Position numbers and translations under genes: made by a program
Part shown: positions 1 through 9,054 of the stretch, in pieces
Layout of the letters: each line of letters opens with the position of its first letter
How positions within the stretch are numbered: position 1 is the stretch's first letter
The notes under the pieces: model-generated
What the model was told of the DNA's origin: nothing
Database searches by the model: none
The model's input: only the letters and a program-made list of their open reading frames with translations
NCBI GenBank assembly: GCA_963851245.1
Contig: CAWKOH010000014.1
Coordinates: 23,813-87,812 of the forward strand
Direction of reading: 5' to 3'
DNA length: 64,000 bases
Source of the DNA: CAWKOH01 sp963851245
GTDB taxonomy: Bacteria; Actinomycetota; Acidimicrobiia; Acidimicrobiales; Palsa-688

Positions 1-770
1 CTGAGCCCGACGACTTCACGATCGAGGGCGTAATCCTGGCCAACCAGGACCGGTCCGTTTATCAGACGGATCTCGAGGTCCAGGAACAGCCCCAGCGAGG
101 GTGATCGCACCGGCCACTGATCTCCGGATCGATTGGCGATCACACTGATCATCTCGATGGGTACCACCGGACGACCCCAGGGTGACGAGGAACTGCCCTC
201 GGCGGTGTACCAAGGGTGCGGTTCGGTGATCTTGGCCAGCTTGTCCCCCAGTGAGAAGGGATAAAGGGATCCGTTGCTCTTCCCGAAGTCGATGGCGACC
301 ACTTCCTCCCGGCCTCGCATGCCTACCGTCAGCTGGTCGACCACGAAAAGCTGGCCGGCGTCTCCCTGAGACGCCCTCCTGGCCTCCAGCTCGGTCTGGG
401 GATGGTCGGGCCCGACCGATGCGGTACCCCTTAACACTGCTGTGCCATCGACCTTTCGGGCTTCGATCCGACCCAGCCCTTGACCATCGAGAGCGAGCGA
501 TGCCTGAACCTGCTCTCCCTCGAAGACCATGGCCTGGAAGTGGCTGCTTATACAACCTCGCTCGAACCAATCTTGACCCCAGACCAGATAGGCGAGGGGG
601 TCGAACTGGCTGAAGTGGGTCGGACCCTCGATCGGCGCGCCGGCCAACCCCACCGACGCCGCCGTCTCTGTGTCATGAACGCTGGCGTGGCCGTCGACTT
701 CCTGGCCAGCCAGCATTTGGGCGGGTACCCGCCAGGGGCCAGTCAGGGTGATCTCTGTCGCGAAGCGCAT
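1..770 (-). CDS. Hotdog-fold (MaoC-like dehydratase) family protein, partial
   Basis: An ATG at 768-770 opens a frame of about 256 codons that runs off the left edge, so the C-terminus is missing. The protein has balanced composition, unlike the Arg/Gly-rich translations of the other frames. Segments such as GCISSHFQAMVFEGE followed by RGTASVG, and later GLFLDLEIRLINGPVLVGQ, recall the repeated half-domains of double-hotdog acyl-CoA dehydratases (MaoC/thioester dehydrase type). The family call is by eye only. A conserved catalytic Asp/His pair could not be assigned. It could equally be a conserved actinobacterial protein of unknown function. No clear Shine-Dalgarno sequence precedes the ATG. 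Confidence 0.5.
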   Translation of the reverse strand, partial: MRFATEITLTGPWRVPAQMLAGQEVDGHASVHDTETAASVGLAGAPIEGPTHFSQFDPLAYLVWGQDWFERGCISSHFQAMVFEGEQVQASLALDGQGLGRIEARKVDGTAVLRGTASVGPDHPQTELEARRASQGDAGQLFVVDQLTVGMRGREEVVAIDFGKSNGSLYPFSLGDKLAKITEPHPWYTAEGSSSSPWGRPVVPIEMISVIANRSGDQWPVRSPSLGLFLDLEIRLINGPVLVGQDYALDREVVGL

Positions 771-880
771 GCCCGATCACGCTAGCGACCGACGCCGGCG
801 CTGGTGCCGGCGGCGGGGTCGCCGGCGCGTCCCGGCGCATCCGGGCGCTCTTGGCCGCGCCGGTTCGGGACCCCGTTTAC

Positions 881-990
881 CTAATGCAACACAAGTCGGC
901 TCCGAAAGCGAACCCTCGTTGCATTACGTTCGATCTACGCACCTAATGCAGCACCAGTGAGCCTTTGACCGACAACCACTGTTGCGTTAG
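881..990. repeat. Four alternating copies of a TAATGCAACA-like motif
   Basis: Copies are CTAATGCAACA at 881-891, its inverse CGTTGCATTACG at 917-928, CTAATGCAGCA at 943-953 and the inverse TGTTGCGTTAG at 980-990. They form two inverted pairs in a non-coding, locally A+T-richer stretch between the minus-strand gene ending near 770 and the acyltransferase. This could be an operator array or part of a small element. The function is unknown. Confidence 0.5.
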
Positions 991-1001
991 CGCGATAGAG
1001 A

Positions 1002-1060
1002 CCCCTTTACCCGGCGCCGGCCCCCTTTACCCGGCGCCGGCCCCCTTTACCCGGCCACGC
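1002..1060. repeat. 20-bp tandem repeat, about three copies
   Basis: The unit CCCTTTACCCGGCGCCGGCC recurs head to tail from 1002. The third copy diverges after CCCTTTACCCGG. Each unit contains the palindrome CCGGCGCCGG. The array lies just downstream of the stop codon of the acyltransferase gene and may act in termination, or may simply be repeat expansion. The rest of 786-1092 shows no coding sequence. Confidence 0.65.
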
Positions 1061-1092
1061 CGGCCCCCGACTCGCCGGCTCCCCGCCCAGCG

Positions 1093-3147
1093 TCATGGGA
1101 TGACACAGCCTGAGTAGCCCCGCTCTCCTGCGGCGGGGAAGGCTTCGGCCAGAGCGCCGGCGATGAGTCGAGCCCGCGCCGCCGAGCCCGGCGTGCTGTA
1201 GTGGATGCCATCCGAGATGAACCACGCCGGCTGGACGGCGGAGGCCCAGTCGTAGACGCGCATGTTCGGGTAGGTCTGACAAGCCTGAACTAGGGCCCGG
1301 TTCCACTGCTGCATATCTGTCTCGGAGTATGGTCCGGTCGCCACCAGCGATCTCACGTTGACCCACATGGCGGGCTGGCTACCTATGAGCGACATCATGC
1401 GCTGGATCCGTGCCGCCGGGCTCACGTGAGAGCCGACATACGCGTCGGCGGTGTCGTTGGTGCCGAGGGCCAGGACCCAGCAGCCGTGATAGCCCCGAGC
1501 CACCAGCGCCTGGGCCAACTCGTAGGCGTTCGGCGTCCCGGGGATGGTCTCGACGATCGACGTCCCGCCTTCGATCTCGAGGTATTGGGTCCTCACCCCG
1601 ACCCGTGCGTACTGGGCGCCCAGCCGCTGGCTGGGGTCGGGCAGATAATCGGAAGAGATGAGGCTCTCCGACGTGGAGTCTCCGATGTGAACAACCGACT
1701 GGCACGATGTCGTGGTTGCTGATCCGGGCGCGAGCGCGAGGGTGGTGGGAACGGTGAAGGCGGGATCGAGCCGGAGATCATGCGGGGCACCCGGATCTGG
1801 GCCGAGGAGTTGAGCGGAGGAGGCCATAGTCGGTGGGTCGGAGGTGGTGCCCGGATCGATTGTGGTCCGAAGCTGGGCCGGTGCTCCGGCTGCGCCTGAG
1901 GCGAAGGACGGGTTGCTCCCCGTCGGAACGACGCCGCCGAGGATCACTGCCACGGCCGCCAGAAAGGCCAACGCGGCGGTCGAGGTCACCCACGTCCACC
2001 CGGATACGACGGCTCGATACCACCTGGCCGGACTGAAGCTTGGGAGGTGGCCGCCCCGCAGGATCGGCTCCTCGACGAGTCGCCACGAGAGGGAGGCCAG
2101 CACGACCGTCGCCACTACTTGCAGACCCGCCCGCGGCAGGTCGAAGCGGCCCCGCAAGGCGCCGGCCGTGAGGATGATGACGGGGAAGTGCCACAGGTAG
2201 ATCCCGTACGAACGAACCCCGAGCCAGCGCAGGGGCCGCATTCCCAGAGCGCGGCCCAGCCGGCTGCCCGGATTCACGACCGCCAGAACGACAACGGCGG
2301 TCGCCACCGACAGCGCCACCATTCCCCCCCTGTACAGGAACGGCGAGTACTGGTCGGTTCGCCACACGAGCAGTCCGATGGCGACCAGCCCGACCAGGCC
2401 CGCCACGTCCAGGGCCCGACCGAGCTTGGCGTCCTTGCCGTCCCGCTTCCCACGGCTGGGCCAGACCGCCGCCAGGGCGGCCCCGATGAGCAGCCCGAAG
2501 GCCCGGGTGTCGGTGCCGTCGTAGACCCGGCTGGGATCGAATCCGGGCCGGTAGAGCACCGCCATCGCCACGGCCGAGGCCGCCGTCAAGACTAGTGTCA
2601 CCACCGCCAGGCGCGGCCGTCGCCCCGATCCTCGATTCCGTTCCGGAATGAACCGTAGACCGAGCCATAGAAGCCACGGCCACAACAGATAGAACTGCTC
2701 CTCGACCGCCAGGGACCAGAGATGGCCAAGAGGTGAAGGCGGCCCGAACCGGGCGAAGTAGGACACGTGCTGGAAGATGAGCCACCAGTTGCTCATGTAG
2801 AGCGACGCCGCCACCACGTTGCCCCGCAGGTCCGGGAGTTGCGAACGGTGGAAAAGGGCGACCCAGGAGATGACCACCGCCAGCATGACAATCAGGGCGG
2901 GTAAGAGCCGCCGGGCCCGTCTCATCCAGAAGTCCGCCAGACCCAGGCCGCCCGACGAGCCCCAGCGACCTAATAGCAAATCGGTTATGAGATACCCGCT
3001 GAGGGTGAAGAACACGCCGACCCCCAGCAGGCCTCCCTGGGCCCATCCCAGGTTCACGTGGTAGGCGATCACGGCGAAGACGGCGACGGCCCGGAGCCCG
3101 TCGAGACCGGGGATGTACCGATGGCCCGCTTCGGCTGGTTTAGGCAA
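1093..3147 (-). CDS. Acyltransferase 3 (OafA/YrhL type) with C-terminal SGNH hydrolase domain
   Basis: Predicted inner-membrane O-acyltransferase of 684 residues that would transfer acyl groups to a cell-surface polysaccharide or peptidoglycan. The N-terminus (IPGLDGLRAVAVFAVIAYH) is the classic acyltransferase-3 start with the catalytic His, followed by roughly ten hydrophobic segments to about residue 405 and the second signature RRARRLLPALIV. A Ser/Thr/Pro-rich linker leads to a periplasmic SGNH domain with block I GDST near residue 487, block III GTND near 564 and block V DGIH near 644. This is the usual two-domain architecture, in which the SGNH part acts as acyl relay. The gene is intact and monocistronic. 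The substrate is unknown. Confidence 0.9.
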   Translation of the reverse strand: MPKPAEAGHRYIPGLDGLRAVAVFAVIAYHVNLGWAQGGLLGVGVFFTLSGYLITDLLLGRWGSSGGLGLADFWMRRARRLLPALIVMLAVVISWVALFHRSQLPDLRGNVVAASLYMSNWWLIFQHVSYFARFGPPSPLGHLWSLAVEEQFYLLWPWLLWLGLRFIPERNRGSGRRPRLAVVTLVLTAASAVAMAVLYRPGFDPSRVYDGTDTRAFGLLIGAALAAVWPSRGKRDGKDAKLGRALDVAGLVGLVAIGLLVWRTDQYSPFLYRGGMVALSVATAVVVLAVVNPGSRLGRALGMRPLRWLGVRSYGIYLWHFPVIILTAGALRGRFDLPRAGLQVVATVVLASLSWRLVEEPILRGGHLPSFSPARWYRAVVSGWTWVTSTAALAFLAAVAVILGGVVPTGSNPSFASGAAGAPAQLRTTIDPGTTSDPPTMASSAQLLGPDPGAPHDLRLDPAFTVPTTLALAPGSATTTSCQSVVHIGDSTSESLISSDYLPDPSQRLGAQYARVGVRTQYLEIEGGTSIVETIPGTPNAYELAQALVARGYHGCWVLALGTNDTADAYVGSHVSPAARIQRMMSLIGSQPAMWVNVRSLVATGPYSETDMQQWNRALVQACQTYPNMRVYDWASAVQPAWFISDGIHYSTPGSAARARLIAGALAEAFPAAGERGYSGCVIP

Positions 3148-3376
3148 TCCGCCTCCCTGGTCCCCTCCCCGGCCGGGCGTACCGCTTCGCTTGTGGCCGT
3201 CGCGCCTTGCCCGCCCTGGCTGCCGGGGTTTGTTCCCTAGCCCCTACAGGCGGCACGGCTAAGAGGGTACCAAGCGGGGCCGGCCCACCCTCGGGAAATC
3301 GGGTCGCCGAACCTGAGTCGCCGGAGTGACTTCGCCGTGACCTTCAGGCCCAGGCGAGATCCGCGGCGGCTTGCCC

Positions 3377-5533
3377 TCAGCCCGTCTGCGGATGAGTCGG
3401 CGTCGTCCCCCCGGGGCCGAGCAGATCGAAGCCGTCAGGGGTATTCAGCTCTCCCGCCCCGGTTCCGGGCCGGCCGGTCAGGCCGTACTGCCACACGAGG
3501 GCCCCGGTGGCCGGGTCGATGGCGACCATGCGGTCGTTGTAGTCGTCGTTGATGAGGTAGATGCCATTGGGCAGCTCCTCAGCCAGCGACGGATGGTTCA
3601 GCAGGCCGGGTCCCGAGGAGGCCTGATAGGTCGCGAGTATCCGGCCCTCGCGGGTGAACTGGAGCACCTTGCCCGGCAGGGAGTAGTCGGCAACCAGATA
3701 GCGGTCCGTGTTGTCCGTAGCCGATGCGCCCAGCTGCTGAGGGTCGGAGGGGTAAGCGATCGGGAGCTGTACGGTCCAGACGAGGTGGCCGTCAGGGGTG
3801 TATTCCGTCACCCACGAACCGTTGATCTCGGACACTAGGAGGTTGCCGTCCCAGAGCGGGGTGTCGCCGTTGGGGGATCCCATCGAGCCGGGCGGATTGT
3901 GTACGCACTGACCGTTGGTACCTATCTGACCGGCCACGGACTTATCCGGGTTGATGATCACGACCCGGCAGTTGTTGGCGTCGGCAACCGTGATCTGGCC
4001 GTTGCGCAGCAGATAGGCATCGTCGGGTTCGTAGAGGTAACCCGGAGCAGTGCCCGACACCTTGGGGTGGCCGTAGGACCAGACGATGTTTCCTGAGGGA
4101 TAGGCGATCTCGAGGATGGTTTCGTTCTGCTCCTGGTTGGAGATGATGACGCTTCCGTGGTCCGCGAAGAATGCGTCGTCAGGGAAGTAGAACCCGAGGG
4201 GGTCCGCCGGCGACGCCGCGTTCGGGTACGTCCATTTCACATTCATGGAACCATCCATGAGTAGCAGGCGGTCATTTCCGCGATCGGCGACGAGCAGCTG
4301 CGTCCCGTAGTAGGGAGATCCGGCCCCGGGGGCACCCGCCACGCCGAAGGCCAGGTTGAGGCGGAGGGTTTGGACCGTTCCCACCATGCTGCTCCCGGAT
4401 TCACCGCCGATCAGCCAGGCCGAGGTTCCTTCTGCCACGACGCCGGCGTGAGCGACCGGCACCTGCAGCTGGCCGGCCCGGTCCACGGCGCCGGTGGCAG
4501 GAACGAACGCCCAGACGTCGCCCACCGGGCTGACCCCCGCTGTCGGCGCGATGGTCGCGCTGGCCCAGCCGTTGAGTTGCGTCGTGCCTATGCCGGCCGC
4601 GGCCATGTGTGGTGACGTGCTCTCACCGCCGGCTACGTAGATGGTCCCGCCCAGGTTCACGGCCGCCGCCGCTTCGAGCGGATACGGCAAATGCCCCACG
4701 ATCACGGCCTTGTGGGTCGCCGGATCGATTCGCTGGATGAGGTCGACCGGCCCGTTTCCGGCCGACGGGCTTCCTATCGCCTGGCCGCCGAAGACGTAGA
4801 TGACGCCGCCCACAGCCGCCACCGCCGGGTACCGCACGGGTACCGGCAGGGACGCCACGGCCGTGAAGGTCCTTCCGTCAGCCGTTGCCAGCACGCCGGG
4901 ATCGGGGTTGGTCCCGTCGTAGCCGCCAACGATGTAGGTGTTGGCCCCGATGGTGACGGCAGCTGAGTCAGAACGCGGCGCCGGCAGTGACCCGGACACC
5001 CCCGACAGGGCAGATTGAACCGTTGCGACCGTGGTCGGATCGCCGCCACCGAAGATCACATCCGCGCCGTTCACGACCGCGCCCGACGCGTCATGGACGC
5101 CGTGCGTGAGTTGCGAGACCTGGTGCACCACTCCGCTCGCTGTGTCCAGCTGATACACGCCACTGGCCGAGCTCTGCCCGGGAGTGAGCCCGCCGGCGAT
5201 CGTCACCCCACCCGCGGCGGGCAACACGACCATACGGCTGAGGGGGACGCTGAGAGACCATGGCATGAGGCCGGCCTCAACGGCTGGCACCGGCGCCGGG
5301 GCCGGATGTGAGGCCGCGTCTCGAGCCGGGTCGGTCGTCTTGGTGCTCTGCTTGCCGGTGGCGTCGTGGTGGTGGGCCGGGGAGCCGCCGGCCTGGCCGG
5401 CAATCAGGAACCCCGCCACCACCAGCCCAACCACCAACAGCCCGGCCGTCAGACGCCTGCGCCGAATGACCGCCCTGCGGCGGGCTGCTCGGCGGGCGGC
5501 TTGCGATCTACTACTTCTGGACTGATCCGCCAC
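3377..5533 (-). CDS. Membrane-anchored kelch/NHL-like beta-propeller protein
   Basis: A protein of about 718 residues. The open frame extends upstream, but a GTG at 5531-5533, two bases after the ferredoxin stop, gives a clean start: a basic stretch then one membrane segment (LTAGLLVVGLVVAGFLIAG, residues about 28-48), hence an extracytoplasmic body. Residues about 100-340 contain kelch-like blades with repeated YxxGG motifs (IYVFGGQ, IYVAGGES). Residues about 360-700 resemble an NHL/arylsulfotransferase-like propeller (LLVADRGNDRLLLMD, ITVADANNCRVVIIN). It is the last gene of the ApbE redox operon. The propeller may be a scaffold or bind a redox partner. No catalytic residues could be assigned. 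Confidence 0.75.
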   Translation of the reverse strand: MADQSRSSRSQAARRAARRRAVIRRRRLTAGLLVVGLVVAGFLIAGQAGGSPAHHHDATGKQSTKTTDPARDAASHPAPAPVPAVEAGLMPWSLSVPLSRMVVLPAAGGVTIAGGLTPGQSSASGVYQLDTASGVVHQVSQLTHGVHDASGAVVNGADVIFGGGDPTTVATVQSALSGVSGSLPAPRSDSAAVTIGANTYIVGGYDGTNPDPGVLATADGRTFTAVASLPVPVRYPAVAAVGGVIYVFGGQAIGSPSAGNGPVDLIQRIDPATHKAVIVGHLPYPLEAAAAVNLGGTIYVAGGESTSPHMAAAGIGTTQLNGWASATIAPTAGVSPVGDVWAFVPATGAVDRAGQLQVPVAHAGVVAEGTSAWLIGGESGSSMVGTVQTLRLNLAFGVAGAPGAGSPYYGTQLLVADRGNDRLLLMDGSMNVKWTYPNAASPADPLGFYFPDDAFFADHGSVIISNQEQNETILEIAYPSGNIVWSYGHPKVSGTAPGYLYEPDDAYLLRNGQITVADANNCRVVIINPDKSVAGQIGTNGQCVHNPPGSMGSPNGDTPLWDGNLLVSEINGSWVTEYTPDGHLVWTVQLPIAYPSDPQQLGASATDNTDRYLVADYSLPGKVLQFTREGRILATYQASSGPGLLNHPSLAEELPNGIYLINDDYNDRMVAIDPATGALVWQYGLTGRPGTGAGELNTPDGFDLLGPGGTTPTHPQTG

Positions 5534-5535
5534 GG

Positions 5536-5769
5536 TTAGCTCGGCGCGCCCGTCCTGCTCGGGTGCCCTTGCACCTCTCGCACCAAAAGAGCGAGAGTCG
5601 GACAGGCCGCCACGGCACGACGCACGTGCCCCCGAAGTGAAGGCGGTACGGGCCGCGGGTCGATAATCGGGTAACCCCAGTCGTCCAGGGTGATGAGCTC
5701 GGGCAGCAGTTCGGCGCAGAGACCGTGCCCTTCGCAGGCCAAGGGATCGACGACCAGCACTCGATTCAC
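5536..5769 (-). CDS. Ferredoxin, three-cysteine type
   Basis: Small ferredoxin of 77 residues if translated from the GTG at 5767-5769, which overlaps the TGA of the NuoF-like gene (GTGA). The visible ligands are CEGHGLC near the N-terminus and CP near residue 56, plus the conserved ELITLDDWGYPIID segment typical of actinobacterial ferredoxins that partner cytochromes P450 or oxidoreductases. Only three cysteines are present, and a His replaces the middle ligand position. The cluster is therefore most likely [3Fe-4S]. An upstream ATG at 5820 would add a Pro-rich stretch overlapping the previous gene and is less likely. It presumably carries electrons between the NuoF-like protein and the membrane haem protein. 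Confidence 0.85.
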   Translation of the reverse strand: MNRVLVVDPLACEGHGLCAELLPELITLDDWGYPIIDPRPVPPSLRGHVRRAVAACPTLALLVREVQGHPSRTGAPS

Positions 5770-7040
5770 CGCCACGCTCCAAGGTGGGAAGGGGTGGGGA
5801 AGCTGGCTCGAGCCCGGCACGGGCCGTGCCGGCGATGGCGCTCGATCTCGCCTGCGAAGACTTTGAGGGCGCTCCTCACCAGCCTGGCCACGCCATCAGG
5901 ATGCCGGCAGGCACCCCGACCGGAGACCATGTCCAGCCACCTGCGCAGTTGGCCCTCGGCCCGGCCGCGGCGGTCTCCTGCGACCATGAGGTCCAAGGCG
6001 CCGGCGATGGCGGGCAGGCCATGGACGCACGGACCGCACTGGCCGGCGGACTGGCCCGCCATCCAGTCCACTATCGACGCTGTCTCGACCAGTCCGCACG
6101 CATCAGGGCCGAGTATGGCGATAACCCCGCAGCCCAGAGTGGCACCCCCCTGACGCAGAGACACTGAGTCGATGGTGAGGTTCTTTGCGACGGCGCTGGA
6201 TATCCAGGTCCCGGCGTAGCCACCCAGGAGGAGCGCTTGGGGCGTGTGGACCGGTAGGGCCGCGTTAACGGCGCCGCTCAAGGAACTACCCAGTGCGGCT
6301 TCGTACACCCCGGGGCGGGCCACATCACCGCTGATGGTCACGAGAGCGGTACCGGAATCGGCTTCTGTTCCTATGGCGCGAAACCAACCGGCACCGAACC
6401 GGGCCACCAGGGCCACGTGAGCCAGGGTTTCAACATTGTTGACGAGCGTCGGACGACCCCGGACCCCTTTCTCGAAGGGCCGCGGTGGCACGAATACCGG
6501 CTTGGCCTCGCCACCATTCAACCAGTGGGTCAAGGCGGACTCCTCCCCCGCCACGTAAGCGCTGGGGGTGGTCTCGATCCGCACGGGTGTCCGAGTCAAC
6601 CCTACCCTCCGGCGCTCGTCCAGAGCCGTCACCGCGGCGCGGATGGCGCCGGTCGCGTGGCGATCCACGCACAGGATCGCCTCCTCTGCTCCCACCGTGT
6701 CCGCCACGATGCTCATGCCGTCCAACACGAGATGCGGGGAGGCGGTGAGCAGGGCCTTGTCCTTGCGGCTGGCCGGCTCCCCTTCGGTTCCGTTGGCGAC
6801 CACCACGACGCGGCGCCGGGCCGCGGCTACCGCCCGCATCTTGACAGCTATCGGGAAGCCGGCACCGCCCCGACCGTTCAGGCCAGCCTTCTCCAACTCG
6901 TAGATCAAGTTCACGCCACCAATGGGCGTTGGCCCCCAACGCCGTAAGTGAGCGTCGAGGCTGCTATCACCGTCGCGGGACAGCAGTCGCGGCAAAGACG
7001 GCGCGTCAGGAACGGGGCTCGCCATGACCGGGCTGGTCAC
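5766..7040 (-). CDS. NuoF-like NADH:quinone oxidoreductase 51-kDa-family flavoprotein
   Basis: A 424-residue protein related to the NADH- and FMN-binding subunit of complex I, but found outside any nuo operon. GRGGAGFP (residues 57-63) and NGTEGEP (about 84-89) are the FMN/NADH-binding signatures. A SLBB-like region follows, then the iron-sulfur segment SAGQCGPC near residue 328 and a last Cys in GRGAC. In true NuoF the segment reads SCGxCxPC, so the first cluster ligand is Ala here. The start is GTG at 7040, overlapping the upstream gene as GTGA. Context suggests it oxidises NAD(P)H in the cytoplasm and feeds the adjacent ferredoxin and membrane haem protein. Confidence 0.88.
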   Translation of the reverse strand: MTSPVMASPVPDAPSLPRLLSRDGDSSLDAHLRRWGPTPIGGVNLIYELEKAGLNGRGGAGFPIAVKMRAVAAARRRVVVVANGTEGEPASRKDKALLTASPHLVLDGMSIVADTVGAEEAILCVDRHATGAIRAAVTALDERRRVGLTRTPVRIETTPSAYVAGEESALTHWLNGGEAKPVFVPPRPFEKGVRGRPTLVNNVETLAHVALVARFGAGWFRAIGTEADSGTALVTISGDVARPGVYEAALGSSLSGAVNAALPVHTPQALLLGGYAGTWISSAVAKNLTIDSVSLRQGGATLGCGVIAILGPDACGLVETASIVDWMAGQSAGQCGPCVHGLPAIAGALDLMVAGDRRGRAEGQLRRWLDMVSGRGACRHPDGVARLVRSALKVFAGEIERHRRHGPCRARASFPTPSHLGAWR

Positions 7041-8107
7041 GCTGACACCTTCAGGGCCCCGGTCACGTGATCGTTGTCGGGCGCCACGTCGAGACGGATG
7101 TCGGCCGTGAACGGCTTGCCGGCGGCGTCGGCGAGCGCGACCGATAGCGACGAGCCGGCCAGGCTGGTCACGTGTCCTTGTAGCATCCGCGGCGACGTGG
7201 CCGGGCCGAGGGATACCTGGCTGGCCGTCAGCTCGACCCCTCCTCCGCCGACGGGCTGCCCGGTGAGAACGACCGTGAGGGTACCGGCCTGACCACCCCG
7301 GAAGACGCCCCGGATCGTGATGGACACCAGGCCCCGGCCCGCCTCCGCCGCGCTCTGGACGCCCGAGAACTCAGCGGAGAAGGGCACCGTCAACGGGCTG
7401 GACGCGGCCGCCCCGGTCGGCGCGCCCAGGAGAGCAGCCGGAGTGCCCGACCGGCGAGCCCAGCCCGCCTTCAGCGGGCCGGCGGTCGCCCAGAGGACCA
7501 CGGTCAGCGGCAGCGCCACGCTGGCCAGCACTGCGGCCACCCGGACCGGGCGGGTCTGCACGGTCACGCCCTTCGCCAGTCGCCACCAGAGGGCGAAGAG
7601 AACGAACGCGGCGCAGGCCGCATAGACGAACTGGACCCAGCCCAGGCGGGAATCCGTACCGGTCCCGAGCCCGTGGACGACGGCGATGGGCCAGCAAGCG
7701 TAGGCCGCCCAGTGAACCGACCGCCACGTCCGGTATCCGAGCCTTGCCCGCAGCAAGCTGGTCACCACCAGGGCGACCAAAAGGTCGAGGGCCAGGGCGC
7801 CGAGACCCGTCCAGATGGGCCGGTACCTCGACACGAAGGGCACGAAGGCGTCGATCAACCTGATAGGCGCGTAGCTGTCCATCACCGCGGTCACGACGTG
7901 GACCGCGATCACCACCACGGCCAGAAGCGACGCGTTCCTGTGAAGTCCCGAGATCAAGAAGCGCGGCAAGCCCGGTCGGGCGTAGCGGGCGGCCTGAGTG
8001 AGCCCGAGGACCAGGGAGATGGTCAGCAGGATCAAGGCCGCCAGGCCGAATCCCCGGGTCAGGTACCACAGGGCCTTCGAGTTGTAGGCCAGGACTCCGA
8101 TGGTCAT
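7037..8107 (-). CDS. Ferric-reductase-like transmembrane protein with C-terminal extracytoplasmic domain
   Basis: Starts at the ATG 8105-8107, which overlaps the apbE stop as ATGA, giving 356 residues. Six or so membrane helices occupy residues about 10-225. His residues are spaced as in the YedZ/MsrQ and ferric-reductase haem-b family (SGLHRNAS, VIAVHVV, RSVHWAAY, AVVHGLG). A soluble domain of about 110 residues after the last helix is probably outside the cell. No flavin-attachment motif (S/T-G-A-T type) is visible in that domain. It likely moves electrons across the membrane from the NuoF-like/ferredoxin pair. The acceptor is unknown. Confidence 0.85.
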   Translation of the reverse strand: MTIGVLAYNSKALWYLTRGFGLAALILLTISLVLGLTQAARYARPGLPRFLISGLHRNASLLAVVVIAVHVVTAVMDSYAPIRLIDAFVPFVSRYRPIWTGLGALALDLLVALVVTSLLRARLGYRTWRSVHWAAYACWPIAVVHGLGTGTDSRLGWVQFVYAACAAFVLFALWWRLAKGVTVQTRPVRVAAVLASVALPLTVVLWATAGPLKAGWARRSGTPAALLGAPTGAAASSPLTVPFSAEFSGVQSAAEAGRGLVSITIRGVFRGGQAGTLTVVLTGQPVGGGGVELTASQVSLGPATSPRMLQGHVTSLAGSSLSVALADAAGKPFTADIRLDVAPDNDHVTGALKVSA

Positions 8108-9054
8108 ACATCCACCGAACCGGCGGCCACGGGCGCGAGGTCGCGGAGCCACCCGCCGGCCGTGGCTACCCGGCCGTGGACGTCCACCAGCCGGGACGGC
8201 AACTCCCGCTCGTCGAGCCAGTCCAGGGCCGCCCCGCCGAGGACCATGGCCGCTGTAGAGGCGATGTTGGCATCGACGCAGGAGGCCGCCGCCACCGTGA
8301 CGGTGCGCCAGTGCTCATGCGCCGGCGCCCCTGTGCGGGGATCGACCAGGTGGTGGTACGCCCTCTTGCCACGGGTCCAGCGGCGAACCGTGGTACTAGA
8401 GGTGGCCAGGCCGCCGCTCAGTATCGACACGGCCGGGCCACCCGACTCGATCGGGTCGGCGTGGTTGTCGGTCAGTTGGACGATCCACCCACCGTCCGGC
8501 GGGACGCCGGCCGTGGAAAGATCGCCGCCCAGGCTGACCAGGACCCCGGTATCGGTAGCCGCGGATGCGCGCGCCGCGGCCCGGTCGGCACACAAGGCTT
8601 TGGCCGTCGCCCCCAGGTCGAGCTCCACCCTGGCCGGAACCTTCACCGTGCCCCGCCCGGCGTCCAGCTCGACCGCCTGCCAGCCCGGAACGGGATGAAG
8701 ATCCCATCTGAGTGGAGGCCCGGAGGAATCGACCGCGGCGAAGTCCCGGTCGTACCCTATGGCCCGCATGGCCGACCCGACGGTGGGGTCCACCAGCCCA
8801 TCGGTAAGTAACGCGGCCCGAAGCCCGACCTCGACGGCCTGGAGGAACAGCGAGGTGACGACCACTTCCCGGCCGGCCGCGGTGTTGACCGCCGCAATCT
8901 CGCTGTCGCTTCGAAAGCGGCTGCATGCCAGGTCGATGGCATCCATCTCGGCCAGAAAGATCGCAAGCGCCTGGTCCAGCCGTCGCCTGTCGGCCACCAC
9001 CACGGTCGCGCTGGTTCCGAGAGCCGGAACCCTGCGTGCGGCGAGGGCGCTCAC
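8104..9054 (-). CDS. apbE: FAD:protein FMN transferase (ApbE family)
   Basis: A 316-residue ApbE-family enzyme, which covalently links FMN from FAD to a Thr/Ser of an extracytoplasmic acceptor protein using Mg2+. Visible family features are the N-terminal GTSATVVV strand, CSRFRSDSEI, DPTVGSAM with GYDRDF, the core VELDLGATAKALCAD, SLGGDL and HHLVDPRTGAPA. The gene overlaps its neighbours by 4 nt on both sides. No clear lipobox or signal peptide is visible, so export is uncertain. The presumed substrate should be a redox protein of the same operon, but no canonical FMN-binding motif was found nearby. Confidence 0.9.
   Translation of the reverse strand: MSALAARRVPALGTSATVVVADRRRLDQALAIFLAEMDAIDLACSRFRSDSEIAAVNTAAGREVVVTSLFLQAVEVGLRAALLTDGLVDPTVGSAMRAIGYDRDFAAVDSSGPPLRWDLHPVPGWQAVELDAGRGTVKVPARVELDLGATAKALCADRAAARASAATDTGVLVSLGGDLSTAGVPPDGGWIVQLTDNHADPIESGGPAVSILSGGLATSSTTVRRWTRGKRAYHHLVDPRTGAPAHEHWRTVTVAAASCVDANIASTAAMVLGGAALDWLDERELPSRLVDVHGRVATAGGWLRDLAPVAAGSVDV

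Noticed and set aside
1002..1060. Possible CRISPR array
   Set aside because: Units are directly adjacent 20-mers without unique spacers, and no cas genes are in the window.
1778..3046. Long minus-strand open frame inside the acyltransferase
   Set aside because: It overlaps the acyltransferase in another phase, its translation is Arg/Gly/Pro-rich and it has no family motifs; an effect of high G+C.
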